DNA of 49,774 nucleotides from NCBI GenBank assembly GCA_028687375.1, contig JAQUAG010000017.1, positions 1-49,774 on the forward strand. Reading direction: 5' to 3'. The stretch comes from Arcobacteraceae bacterium. GTDB taxonomy: Bacteria; Campylobacterota; Campylobacteria; Campylobacterales; Arcobacteraceae. Shown one piece after another: positions 41,349 to 49,774 of the stretch. Made by a program: the position numbers and the translations under genes. Numbering within the stretch: position 1 is the stretch's first letter; the number at the start of each line of letters is the position of its first letter. Under the pieces are notes generated by a model. The model was not told where the DNA came from, did not search any database, and was given only the letters and a program-made list of their open reading frames with translations.

Positions 41349-43319
41349 CTATTTCTTTATTTTATGCAACTCCTCTTGAACCTCTTTCTCAAAGATATCC
41401 TCTTGTCGCATACTAATCCCTTTCATATGGCTGATTGGCACACAAAAGACGATTCCATCTCCAACTGTTGTGATATGAAGTTTTGCTACAACTTTTTTAA
41501 TGATATTATCAACGATAAGAGTAGGAACTATAAATAATAAAACTTTATCACTCTCTTCATGGGAATGTCTATAAAAATTGCCAATCTCTGCTAATCCCAT
41601 ACCACTTGCATTAAGGATAGTAACACCACTTGCACCCCCCTCTTTTGCAGCTTGTAAAGCATCATCCTCTTTTCCTCTTGGGACAATAACCACAACAGCT
41701 GAAAAATCAAGTTTCATAGAGTGTCGTAACTCCAATCCATCAATATTGATAGTGGAAAGACTCATATCATCAACACCCTCTAGTGAACCATGGATTTTAG
41801 ATAGTTTTTCCTCTTTCGCTTCTTTTTCTATCTCTGCATCCCCTTTTACTTGAAGTTTTTCAACTAAAATTCCATATACCATAACAGTTATCATAGGGAA
41901 AAGGGAAGCAAAGGCAATAAGTCCAAAACCATCTATAAGTGGGTTTCTCCCATCAATATTTGTAGCAAGTCCAATTCCAAGAGCTGCTACCAAAGGAACT
42001 GTAACAGTTGAAGTAGTAACCCCACCACTATCATAAGCAATTGGTATAATATGTTTTGGAGCTATAAAAGTGAGTAAAATAACTATAAAGTAACCAAAGA
42101 TAATGTAATAATGGATATGCCCACCATCAACAATTCTAAATGCCCCAAGTGCAATCCCAATAGCAACCCCAATAGCAACAAATAGTCGTAAACTAAGGTC
42201 ATTTATCTTCCCATCACTTATCTCTTTTGATTTTTTTGCTATCGCCATAAGGGCTGGTTCTGCCATCGTTGTTGAAAATCCAATAGCAAAAGCAAAAATA
42301 TAAATAACCCACATATTTCCAGCTTGAGTAAGCTGATATGCCATCGACTCACCAAGGACAAAAAGTCCCATCTCAAGTCCTAAGATAAAAGCATATAGTC
42401 CCAAGATAACAAGAACAAATCCCATCAAAACACTTGCAAGATTTTCAATTGGTTTTTTAAGAATCACATATTGAAAAAAGAAAATAATCCCTAAAATAGG
42501 GACAACATCTTTCACAACTGCCAACAATCCAAAAGCGATACTTTCAGGGGTGATAACAGTAGAAACAGAAACTTTCGCTTCAACGACAACTTGAGCAACT
42601 TGTGACACTTCAACAAAGTTATAAACATAAATCCCATATACTTGAACAAATATCATAGGAGTTAACGAGGCAAAAGCAATCAGTCCAAATCCATCAATAA
42701 TAGGATTTCTCCCTTTTATAGTGGAAGCTAGTCCAATCCCAAGTGCAGCAACCAAAGGGACAGTAACCGTAGAGGTAGTGACACCACCTAAATCATATGC
42801 AAGTCCAATAATTTCACTTGGAGAGAAAAATGTAACCCCCACAACTAAAACATATCCTGTAATAATATAATAGTGGATAGGATGCCCTTTAATGATTCTA
42901 TAAACCCCAAGTAAAATAGCAAATCCAACAGAAAGAGCAACTACATATCGCAAAATATCTGCATCAATTCTTCCACTACTAATAGAAGCTGCTTTTTCAG
43001 CAATAACTACAAGTGCAGGTTCTGCTATGGTTGTCCCAAAACCTATCATAAAACCAAAAATAAGTATCCAAATCGTTGAACCACTTTTAGCAAAATCTTT
43101 CGCTAACCCTTCCCCTATAGGAAATATCCCTATCTCTAGTCCATATAGAAAAATAGCAAGTCCAACCCCAACAATAATCATCCCAACAGTTGTTGGTAAC
43201 CAGTCTTGTGGAATTGTTTGCAAAACAGCTAATTGAAAAACAAGTATTACTAAAACTATAGGGAGTAAATCTCTAAAAGATTCCTTTAATAGCCTTAGAA
43301 AAAAATACAAATGGGTCAT
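41349..43319 (-). CDS. Duplicated DUF1538 membrane protein with C-terminal PII-like domain
   Basis: The 656-residue protein is two copies of the same membrane unit. Each has ...GTTIAEPAL/STTMAEPAL..., a conserved HYYII segment, and the nearly identical run GGVTTSTVTVPLVAALGIGLA, followed by DGFGLIAFASL. After about residue 500 a soluble domain follows (SAVVVIVPRGKEDDALQAAKEGGASGVTIL ... GDGIVFCVPISHMKGI) that resembles the PII/CutA-type ferredoxin fold. Family: DUF1538, whose transport substrate I do not know. A PII-like tail on a transporter suggests nucleotide or metabolite gating in cis (inference). The start overlaps the gmhB stop by 4 bases. Confidence 0.85.
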   Translation of the reverse strand: MTHLYFFLRLLKESFRDLLPIVLVILVFQLAVLQTIPQDWLPTTVGMIIVGVGLAIFLYGLEIGIFPIGEGLAKDFAKSGSTIWILIFGFMIGFGTTIAEPALVVIAEKAASISSGRIDADILRYVVALSVGFAILLGVYRIIKGHPIHYYIITGYVLVVGVTFFSPSEIIGLAYDLGGVTTSTVTVPLVAALGIGLASTIKGRNPIIDGFGLIAFASLTPMIFVQVYGIYVYNFVEVSQVAQVVVEAKVSVSTVITPESIAFGLLAVVKDVVPILGIIFFFQYVILKKPIENLASVLMGFVLVILGLYAFILGLEMGLFVLGESMAYQLTQAGNMWVIYIFAFAIGFSTTMAEPALMAIAKKSKEISDGKINDLSLRLFVAIGVAIGIALGAFRIVDGGHIHYYIIFGYFIVILLTFIAPKHIIPIAYDSGGVTTSTVTVPLVAALGIGLATNIDGRNPLIDGFGLIAFASLFPMITVMVYGILVEKLQVKGDAEIEKEAKEEKLSKIHGSLEGVDDMSLSTINIDGLELRHSMKLDFSAVVVIVPRGKEDDALQAAKEGGASGVTILNASGMGLAEIGNFYRHSHEESDKVLLFIVPTLIVDNIIKKVVAKLHITTVGDGIVFCVPISHMKGISMRQEDIFEKEVQEELHKIKK

Positions 43320-43852
43320 CTTTTCTCCTTTAAAATAATTGATGCTATCGATTGATAATCCAATCTTTCAATAACAAATTCGGCATCACTTTTTAAAAAA
43401 GAGTGCCCACTTTTCACTTGAATTGAATGTCCGATATTACTATTTTTACCACATTCAATATCACTTTGCTTATCCCCAATAATCCACGAATTTGGAAAAT
43501 CTATCTTGAAATTTGAAGCTATTTTTTCAATCATCCCTGTTTTTGGTTTTCTACAACTACAATCAACCTCTGGTGCATGGGGACAATATTCAACTTGGCT
43601 TATCTCTATCCCCTCTTGTTTAAATTGCTCAACCATCCAAACTGTAAGTTTTTTAAAATCATCTTCTTTATAATATCCTCTTCCAATACCTGACTGATTA
43701 GTAATGATAAATAATTTAAACCCTAAAGATTGTAAATATCTCAAAGCTTCAAAAAGACCATCGATAAATTCAAAATCTTCTCTCTTATAGAGATAATCTT
43801 TCTCGACATTAATCACACCATCTCTATCTAAAAATACCGCTTTTTGTTTCAT
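43316..43852 (-). CDS. gmhB: D-glycero-D-manno-heptose 1,7-bisphosphate 7-phosphatase
   Basis: This HAD-family phosphatase makes heptose-1-phosphate for lipopolysaccharide core or capsule heptose. The 178-residue protein has the nucleophile motif FLDRDGVIN with D9/D11, ITNQSGIGRGYY, and a zinc site of C90, H92, C98 and C100 (YCPHAP...CSCRKPK). That zinc site distinguishes GmhB from the related HisB phosphatase. The last motif IIGDKQSDIECGKN supplies the Mg-binding Asp residues. The other heptose genes are not in this window; here it is coupled to the DUF1538 gene. Confidence 0.9.
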   Translation of the reverse strand: MKQKAVFLDRDGVINVEKDYLYKREDFEFIDGLFEALRYLQSLGFKLFIITNQSGIGRGYYKEDDFKKLTVWMVEQFKQEGIEISQVEYCPHAPEVDCSCRKPKTGMIEKIASNFKIDFPNSWIIGDKQSDIECGKNSNIGHSIQVKSGHSFLKSDAEFVIERLDYQSIASIILKEKR

Positions 43853-44030
43853 ACTTTTTTATACTTTTTTTTTAGTTTTAAATCTAATAGAGATATTTTA
43901 TTCATAAAAAACCTTCAATAATTTTGCTCATTTTACCTAAAAGATGATTGTATTTTGATTTTATAAGTTTCTAAAAAAGTTATGGATATAAAATATCCAA
44001 AATATCTCTCTTGTAAATTTTGAAAAAGTG

Positions 44031-44036
44031 TACAAT
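44031..44036 (+). promoter_or_regulatory. -10 box for the PDC-like membrane protein
   Basis: TACAAT in the 219-base divergent gap (43853-44071), followed by AAGGGAG at 44059-44064 before the ATG at 44072. The rest of the gap is AT-rich. The only structure I saw is the short inverted repeat GGATAT/ATATCC at 43984-43998. Confidence 0.45.
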
Positions 44037-44071
44037 CACAAATACCAAAATTAATATAAGGGAGAAATCTG

Positions 44072-44932
44072 ATGCAAGAATTTACAGAAATTTATAAATC
44101 AAATGTAGAAGATATCGAAAAATTTTTAGTCGAAACAATATACAATCTTGGGGAATTATCTCTAAGGGAAAAAGATAACTTTAAAAAACTTTACACAGTG
44201 TTCCCTTCTCTAGAGCTTGCTTATGTTTGCGATAAGGATACACTCATTCAAATATCCCCAAATATCTATAGAAATAAAATAAGTGATGCTCCAAAGGGGA
44301 GAGATAGAAGTTATTTACTAAAAAAGATGCAATTTAACAACTCAAATATCTCAATAAGTAAACCTTACATAAGTAGTGCTAGTGGACAAACTTGTATTAC
44401 AGTTATAAAAGAGGAAGATGATAGAGTTTATTTTCTTGATTTTACACTTATCTCATTACTTGAACGACTTGGACTTATTGAAATCCACAAAGAGTTTAAC
44501 TTTGTGAGTAAAAGTTTTTATTTTATCGCTGCAAATGTGATGATGGTTTTGGCACTTTTTACTATTGGTTACTCTGTTTTTGAATTTATAGATAGCTTAT
44601 TTTTTAAATCAGGTCTTTCAATCGAATCGATATTCAAACCAGTTATCGCCCTTACTTTAGGACTTGCTATCTTTGACCTTGCAAAAACTATTTTAGAACA
44701 AGAGGTTGTTTTCAAAAGCTACCTTAAAAATAGTAAAATAGAATACAAAGTTTTTACAAAATTTGCTATCACTATCATCATCGCTTTACTTATTGAATCT
44801 TTGATGGTGGTCTTTAAAATCGCAATTGATGATTATTCACAAATGGCAAATGCAGTTTATTTGATATGTGGTGTCTCATTTTTAATTATCGCTTTGGGGG
44901 TATTTATTTACCTCTCAAAGATAAAAAAATAG
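44072..44932 (+). CDS. PDC (Cache)-like sensor domain fused to four membrane helices
   Basis: The 286-residue protein begins directly with a soluble PDC-like domain (1-130; SLELAYVCDKDTLIQISPNIY, then GRDRSYL at 77-82 and ISISKPYISSASGQTCITV). PDC/Cache domains with this pattern are normally extracellular ligand sensors held between two helices, but here no N-terminal helix or signal peptide exists. Four membrane segments follow (about 149-171, 187-204, 229-249, 260-281). No enzymatic output domain is present. It may sense a cytoplasmic ligand or use the helices as its output. The domain call rests on the pattern alone. It ends 3 bases from the convergent MFS gene. Confidence 0.7.
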   Translation: MQEFTEIYKSNVEDIEKFLVETIYNLGELSLREKDNFKKLYTVFPSLELAYVCDKDTLIQISPNIYRNKISDAPKGRDRSYLLKKMQFNNSNISISKPYISSASGQTCITVIKEEDDRVYFLDFTLISLLERLGLIEIHKEFNFVSKSFYFIAANVMMVLALFTIGYSVFEFIDSLFFKSGLSIESIFKPVIALTLGLAIFDLAKTILEQEVVFKSYLKNSKIEYKVFTKFAITIIIALLIESLMVVFKIAIDDYSQMANAVYLICGVSFLIIALGVFIYLSKIKK

Positions 44933-44935
44933 CTC

Positions 44936-46141
44936 TTAGTCTTTGAGTTTAAAAGAAGCAATAAAAGCTAAAAAAAGTAAACTTATCGTCAAAATATATA
45001 AAATCGTATAACTTGAAAAGGATAAGATTATCCCGCCAAGGATAGAAAAAAAGATTCCAATTGAGACGATATTATTTTGTAAAGCTATATAAATTGGTCT
45101 TTTCTCTTGGGGTGCTATATAGATTATAAGATTTTCACTAGCTAGCCTATTTCCATCAATTGCTGCCCCAACGATAAAAAATATCGTCATATATACAAAT
45201 AAACTTCCACCAATAAATGCCAAAGAGATAGCTACAATAAACATCCCTAAAGTGATATTTGAAATTCTTTTATAAAGTCCAAGAGAACTCAATTTAGCCC
45301 AAATTATGTTACTAAACATCGCTCCAACCATCTGAGCTGTTATGATGAGTCCTATTGCTTGCCCATCAAGTATGATAGAATTTTTTGCATCGATAATGAT
45401 AAAAGGTAAAGCAAAAAGATAACTATATGCAAAGAAAAATGTAAAAATTTGCACTTGAAAAAGTTTATCACTTTTAAGAATTGCAAAAGCATTTTTCAAA
45501 AAAAGTTTAAAAGAGTTCTCTTTTTTTGTAACTGTTTCTTTTATAGGCTCCTCAACCAATCCAAAAGCCAAATATCCAAGCCCCATCAAAAATGTACTAA
45601 TAATAAAAAGCAATCCATAGCTCAAAGGTGCTTCAAAATTTCCTATAATATACCCAGCTCCAGTTCCACTTAAAATTGCCCCAAAAGCAGAAAAAAACTG
45701 TCGAACAGCCATAGTTTTACCACGAAACTTATGAGTAAAAATTTTTGCTGTTATCTCTTTAAAATAGATAGTTCCAAATCCAGCAGAAAATGAAAAGATA
45801 AAAAGTCCAAGACCTATACAAAAAAGTGTTATCTCTTTGTGTTCATCTCCAAAATAGATAATTGAAAACCCTATAAAAAACCAAGCAATAAATCTTGTTA
45901 AAAAAACTCTTCGCAAATATTTAAGCATATATGGATAACTTTGAGCATGAAAAGCAGCATAGAGTTGAATAAGGACAACTCCCCCTTTTAAAAGAGCTGA
46001 ATAAAGCCCAATAAGGATTGCTCCTCCTCCAAAATGGCTTATAATAAGAGGTAAAATAGTGTGTGGTTCTGCTATTGTTGTCCCAACCGAGAGGAAAAAT
46101 CCATGGAGAACATTTTTGATATGATTGAGTTTTTTATCCAT
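44936..46141 (-). CDS. MFS transporter
   Basis: The 401-residue protein has about 11-12 hydrophobic helices. The central charged loop is near residues 195-225 (VEEPIKETVTKKENSFKLF), and basic loops with RRVFLTRF and KFRGKTMAVRQFF are in keeping with MFS symmetry. The first helix contains FFLSVGTTIAEPHTILPLI. The substrate cannot be read. It lies 2 bases after the antiporter gene and is the last member of the TonB-receptor group, so transport of a compound taken up by that receptor is possible. Confidence 0.8.
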   Translation of the reverse strand: MDKKLNHIKNVLHGFFLSVGTTIAEPHTILPLIISHFGGGAILIGLYSALLKGGVVLIQLYAAFHAQSYPYMLKYLRRVFLTRFIAWFFIGFSIIYFGDEHKEITLFCIGLGLFIFSFSAGFGTIYFKEITAKIFTHKFRGKTMAVRQFFSAFGAILSGTGAGYIIGNFEAPLSYGLLFIISTFLMGLGYLAFGLVEEPIKETVTKKENSFKLFLKNAFAILKSDKLFQVQIFTFFFAYSYLFALPFIIIDAKNSIILDGQAIGLIITAQMVGAMFSNIIWAKLSSLGLYKRISNITLGMFIVAISLAFIGGSLFVYMTIFFIVGAAIDGNRLASENLIIYIAPQEKRPIYIALQNNIVSIGIFFSILGGIILSFSSYTILYILTISLLFLAFIASFKLKD

Positions 46142-46143
46142 CT

Positions 46144-47307
46144 TTATCTATTGTTTTTTTTAGCGAATCCAAGCCAACCATACATTTTTCGTATCACAAT
46201 TAAAAGCACAAGTCCATCAATCATACTTGCTAAAATAAAAGCATAATATTCATCTTGAGTGATAAGTTTATGTTGAAAAGCTATCATAGAAATCGCCACC
46301 AAAAAAGTTAGTGGTATTGAAGCAGAAAGTGCAAATAAAACATTTTCTTTCCAATGAAGATAATTGTAAAAAGTTGCAAATGATGCAATTGCTCTTACGA
46401 CAACTATCCCAATTACAATATAAACAGCATTTAAAAATATATCTTTTGTAATCATATTTACATCAACTGTAGAACCTGTATAGATAAAAAATATTGGGAT
46501 AAAAAATCCAAATCCAATAGAAGATAGTTTTTCAAAAAGCTCCTCTTTTGTATGAAAAAAGATTTTTAAAAAGAGTCCTGCGATAAATGCTCCAAGTACA
46601 ACATCGATTTTGAGATATATCATAAGTGCAATAAGGATAAAGAAAAGCGCAAAAGCAAAGCGTATATCTTGGTCAAGTCTATTAACATCTGGAATGATAT
46701 AGGTTTTGAGTTCAGGATGCCACCAAAAGATTGTTCTAAAAAGTTTTAAGATAAGTAAAGTTGCTATTAAAACAGAGAAAAGGGTTAAAACAGAAAGAAA
46801 AAAATCAAAGCCAAATCCATATTCTAGCCATCCACTAAATATAGTAAGTCCTAAAATACTCAAAACTTCTCCAACAACACCAACAGCAAGGGCGATATTA
46901 AGCCATTTTTCCTCTTTTCCATACTCTTTTATAAGCACCATCAACATCCCCAAAGAGAAAATAGGAAAAGCTAAAAGATATAAAATACTCAAATTAAATG
47001 TAAAACAGATAATTGCAGATAATCCATATAAAAATGCAAAATAAAGGCTAACATTGATAGCTAAATCTTTTTTTACGATATTTGCTAGTTTGAGATTGAC
47101 TTCGAGTCCTGCTAAAAACATAAGATAAAGCAATCCTAATTCAGCTAAAAGTTTCAAAATTTCAAAGTGAAAGACAAGACCAAAATATCCTGCAAACATC
47201 CCTAAAAATATCTCTACAACAACAGCAGGTGTTTTGATAAGATTTGCAATCATAGGGGAAAACATAATGATAGCACTGATTGTAATAATTAAATAAATTT
47301 GTTCCAT
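46144..47307 (-). CDS. CPA2-type cation:proton antiporter
   Basis: The 387-residue protein has about 12 hydrophobic helices throughout. Segments such as KTPAVVVEIFLGMFAGYFGL, LAELGLLYLMFLAGLEVNL and DVVLGAFIAGLFLKIFFHTKEELFEKL match the Na+/H+ exchanger (KefB/NapA-like) fold. There is no C-terminal RCK/TrkA nucleotide-binding domain, so it is the short form. It may exchange Na+ or K+ for protons. It is 26 bases after tonB and 2 bases before the MFS gene. Confidence 0.88.
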   Translation of the reverse strand: MEQIYLIITISAIIMFSPMIANLIKTPAVVVEIFLGMFAGYFGLVFHFEILKLLAELGLLYLMFLAGLEVNLKLANIVKKDLAINVSLYFAFLYGLSAIICFTFNLSILYLLAFPIFSLGMLMVLIKEYGKEEKWLNIALAVGVVGEVLSILGLTIFSGWLEYGFGFDFFLSVLTLFSVLIATLLILKLFRTIFWWHPELKTYIIPDVNRLDQDIRFAFALFFILIALMIYLKIDVVLGAFIAGLFLKIFFHTKEELFEKLSSIGFGFFIPIFFIYTGSTVDVNMITKDIFLNAVYIVIGIVVVRAIASFATFYNYLHWKENVLFALSASIPLTFLVAISMIAFQHKLITQDEYYAFILASMIDGLVLLIVIRKMYGWLGFAKKNNR

Positions 47308-47333
47308 AAGGGGAAATTCTACTCTAAAGTTCG

Positions 47334-48119
47334 TTAATTTATCGTATAACTAATTACTAAGTTTACCACCTCATTATCAGCTAAAATATTTTTAGGTGGC
47401 AATAGAGGAAAACTATTTTCAATCGCTTCTTTTACTGAAGTGTGGAATATTTTATTTCCCTCTATAAGTTCAAGAGAGACAAGTTGCCCAAGTGAAGAGA
47501 TGATAAATTTAACTTTTATGTCACATTCTATCCCTCTTCGTAAGGCATTTTGTGGATAATATTTATGCTTTTCTATTGTATTTTTTACAAGAGTAAAATA
47601 TTCTCTTTTTTTATTTTTAATCTCTTCATTATTTGGTTCATGTTTTAGAATCTTTGGTATTGGTGCAACTATTTGTTTTGCTATTATTTGAGTTTTTTCT
47701 TCTATTTTTGGTTGAGCTATTGGTTGAGTTTTCGCAACTATTTGAGGCTCTATAATTTGTTTTATCTCTTGTTTTTGTACAATTTGTGGAATTTGAACTG
47801 TCTGTGCAATTTTATTTTCTATTGGTTTTTCTTGTTTTTTTTCTACTACTTTTTCAACTTCTGGTTTTATTTTTTCTGTAGTTTTCTCTATGATCTTTTC
47901 AGGTTCTTTTTCGATATTTTGTTGCTTGTGGAGTGGCTTTTTTGTATTATTTTGTGGAGTTTCATTAATAAAAGCTATTTTTACACTTTGAAACTGAGGT
48001 TGTTTTTGTTCATTTAAAAGTTTCTCTTTTGGATTTATCCCTAAAATTGAGGCAATAGCCACCCCATAAATCATTGTAGTTATTACAAATGCTAAAAGGT
48101 GTCTATTGTTTTTTTTCAT
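47334..48119 (-). CDS. tonB: TonB energy transducer
   Basis: The 261-residue protein has an N-terminal membrane anchor (about 6-26, LLAFVITTMIYGVAIASILG). A long low-complexity periplasmic spacer of Lys, Glu, Gln, Ile and Pro runs from about 45 to 165 (repeats such as EKTTEKIKPEVEK and PQIVAKTQPIAQPKIEEKTQ). The TonB C-terminal domain is KYYPQNALRRGIECDIKVKF ... SFPLLPP. Six bases separate it from the receptor gene upstream, so it is dedicated to that receptor, in contrast to the TolA-type protein at 5,339. No exbB/exbD pair is adjacent. Confidence 0.93.
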   Translation of the reverse strand: MKKNNRHLLAFVITTMIYGVAIASILGINPKEKLLNEQKQPQFQSVKIAFINETPQNNTKKPLHKQQNIEKEPEKIIEKTTEKIKPEVEKVVEKKQEKPIENKIAQTVQIPQIVQKQEIKQIIEPQIVAKTQPIAQPKIEEKTQIIAKQIVAPIPKILKHEPNNEEIKNKKREYFTLVKNTIEKHKYYPQNALRRGIECDIKVKFIISSLGQLVSLELIEGNKIFHTSVKEAIENSFPLLPPKNILADNEVVNLVISYTIN

Positions 48120-48125
48120 CGTTTA

Positions 48126-49774
48126 TTAAAATTTATATCTAAGATTTAAGTATGTATATCTTCCAGCTTCATTGATAAGCATTACCCCATCACTTGTCCC
48201 TGCAAGTGTTAAATCTTTGTATGTATTTGTAACTGCATAAGTTTTATCTAAAATATTATCCATCCCTACTGTCACATCTATATTTTTTGTAAATGTATGG
48301 TTGTATTTTCCATTCAATATTGCCCATCCACTCAATGCTTGTTCTCCATTGTCACTATCATAATTTTTCCAAGATTTTCTTGCTACCATCTCAATAGTTG
48401 CTTTATGAATATGATCATCATAATTTAAAGCAATATTTGTTTTAAGTGGAGTTATATCAGCCATATCTGTATCTGTTTGCCCAGATAATGCATCTTTTGT
48501 CCCTTTTTGGTAGTTTATTCCAAAATCAAGTGTTAGTGTATCAGTAAAATCTTTATAACCATTTAATTCAATTCCATAAATTTTTGCATCTGTGTTTACA
48601 TATTTAGAATCTTTTGATTCATCAACTGTTGTCGTAGTAGCATTATCATTTATAGCTTTATAATAAATATAGTCTTTAAGACTACTATGAAATAATTTTG
48701 TTTTCAATCCAAAACTTCCAGTATTAAAATCAACTCCAAAATCAACTTCTGTATTTGTAGTTTGTTCTAAATCTCCATTTGCTATTGCATTACCACCTGT
48801 CATATACAGTTCTTTTGCATCAGGAACTCTTGAAGCTTTTCCAACTCCTGCAAATACTTTTAAATTATCATTTGTTTTATAAGTGGCTAAAACATTTCCA
48901 CTAAACGCATTATAATCTTTATCTTTATCAACAATAGCACTCATAGATTTAGCCGTTTGATTTGCTTTGATATTTGTAGAATCATATCTAGCACCCACTT
49001 CAATATTTAAACTTCCCAAATCAACACCCATTTTTCCAAAAAATGCTTTATTTTTTGTATCTACATCAGGGATAAAATTAGCATCAGTCATTCCAACAAG
49101 CATCGTTGTTGGAACTAATGGTGTTAATCCATCTGCATCACCTATTGGTGTATACCCTGTTTCAGAAAAGTTTTTGTATCCTTTCCAATTTCTGCTACTT
49201 GTATCTATCCCAAAGTCTATCTTATGAAGCCCAGCTTCAAAGCTATTTTTGATTTTTATCCCTGACATTTCAGTTTCTACATAAGCATCCATCCATCCAT
49301 TAACTTGTGTTGAAGAGTTTACTTTCATATTTGATAAATAATTTCTATATTCTGTACTCATCAAATGTTGTACATCAGATTTATAAGTATCGATTTTTAA
49401 CTCTTTTGAAAAATCACTTAAATTTTTAACAGTTGTTCCAAAACTCAACACATTGCTATCATCATAATTTGCATCCATTGTGCTTGATGGATAAAGGATA
49501 TCATCACTTCTATTTGCCATATAACCAAATCTTAACTCACTATTATCTGTTGGATTTACAAATATTTTTGCAGTTGCAGTTTTTTTAGAAAAAGCATCCA
49601 TGTTTTTATCTTTATATGCAGCAGCATTTGTTGCCCCGATTTTCGCATCTAATTGCTGTGCTAAAGTATTCCCATCCCCATCTTCATACTGCTCACCATT
49701 TTCAGTTGAACCACTTACAAGAACTCTTACAGTGCTATTTCCACCACTTACACTAGCAGCTGCTTTTGTATATC
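48126..49774 (-). CDS. TonB-dependent outer membrane receptor, 5' part beyond window edge
   Basis: About 549 codons are open from the right edge to the stop at 48126. An ATG at 49601 is internal, because the same frame continues without a stop to base 49774 (…VRVLVSGSTENG…LAQQLDAKIG…). The visible part is the beta-barrel: alternating strands (LRFGYMANRSD, VFAGVGKASRVPDAKELYM, IYGIELNGYKDFTDTLTLDFG) and the terminal strand GRYTYLNLRYKF ending in Phe. The plug domain and TonB box would be upstream. The segment SRVPDAKELY reminds me of copper-type OprC/NosA receptors, but the substrate remains open. Confidence 0.88.
   Translation of the reverse strand, partial: YTKAAASVSGGNSTVRVLVSGSTENGEQYEDGDGNTLAQQLDAKIGATNAAAYKDKNMDAFSKKTATAKIFVNPTDNSELRFGYMANRSDDILYPSSTMDANYDDSNVLSFGTTVKNLSDFSKELKIDTYKSDVQHLMSTEYRNYLSNMKVNSSTQVNGWMDAYVETEMSGIKIKNSFEAGLHKIDFGIDTSSRNWKGYKNFSETGYTPIGDADGLTPLVPTTMLVGMTDANFIPDVDTKNKAFFGKMGVDLGSLNIEVGARYDSTNIKANQTAKSMSAIVDKDKDYNAFSGNVLATYKTNDNLKVFAGVGKASRVPDAKELYMTGGNAIANGDLEQTTNTEVDFGVDFNTGSFGLKTKLFHSSLKDYIYYKAINDNATTTTVDESKDSKYVNTDAKIYGIELNGYKDFTDTLTLDFGINYQKGTKDALSGQTDTDMADITPLKTNIALNYDDHIHKATIEMVARKSWKNYDSDNGEQALSGWAILNGKYNHTFTKNIDVTVGMDNILDKTYAVTNTYKDLTLAGTSDGVMLINEAGRYTYLNLRYKF

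Noticed and set aside
42245-46115. Shared GTTIAEP motif in the DUF1538 protein and the MFS transporter
   Set aside because: The surrounding sequences and domain plans differ; a seven-residue match in membrane proteins is too short to claim common origin.
49599-49601. ATG at 49601 as start of the TonB receptor
   Set aside because: The frame stays open to the window edge, the protein would lack its signal, plug and TonB box, and no ribosome site is present.

Overview
This AT-rich window reads as chromosome of a Campylobacterota (Epsilonproteobacteria) bacterium, most likely of the Arcobacter group. The assignment rests on gene order and is an inference. The run rplU-rpmA-obgE-proB-fmt-birA-parA-parB-atpF'-atpF-atpH-atpA-atpG-atpD-atpC-tolQ-tolR-tolA-tolB-pal-ybgF-slyD-fabD-mtnN is, as I remember it, the Campylobacter jejuni order, and dnaG / TPR gene / rnhA / rnc / aroC is a second conserved block. 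Other pointers are two ATP synthase b-type subunits with no a or c genes nearby, a fused CcsBA cytochrome c maturation protein, and many chemotaxis-type proteins.

Region 1 (1-18,602, all minus strand) is a long housekeeping array read from rplU towards mtnN. It carries ribosomal proteins, the GTPase Obg, proline synthesis, Met-tRNA formylation, biotin ligase, chromosome partition, F1 ATP synthase, the Tol-Pal envelope system, a metal-tailed SlyD, FabD and the MTA/SAH nucleosidase, which is cut by the left edge. Two intrinsic terminators break the array, one after rpmA and one after slyD. A likely atp promoter lies between parB and atpF'.

Region 2 (18,603-25,204) holds a divergent exported tandem-thioredoxin protein, ridA, dnaG (apparently leaderless), and a plus-strand group of a LapB-like TPR/zinc-ribbon protein, rnhA, rnc and aroC.

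Region 3 (25,217-30,841) is a signalling island. It has a CheX-like phosphatase with a CheY, an Aer-like PAS protein paired with a chemoreceptor that has no membrane segments, a second response regulator, and a convergent CheA-like kinase. The kinase has a periplasmic CxxCH motif (likely c-type haem), PAS-like regions, its own Hpt histidine and a CheA-type ATPase, but no CheW-binding domain. It is the strongest candidate here for an incompletely described system.

Region 4 (30,992-43,852) carries dnaX, ccsBA with two small membrane proteins, amtB-glnK with a structured spacer, a degenerate REC-PilZ protein, dsbD, a duplicated DUF1538 membrane protein with a PII-like tail, and gmhB. CcsBA and DsbD would supply the haem attachment and thiol reduction that periplasmic c-type cytochromes need, including the haem-sensor kinase if it binds haem.

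Region 5 (44,072-49,774) has a PDC-like sensor attached to four membrane helices, then a minus-strand group: a TonB-dependent receptor (cut by the right edge), tonB, a CPA2-type antiporter and an MFS transporter.

I saw no rRNA, tRNA, CRISPR array, insertion sequence or phage gene. No gap between genes exceeds about 225 bases.
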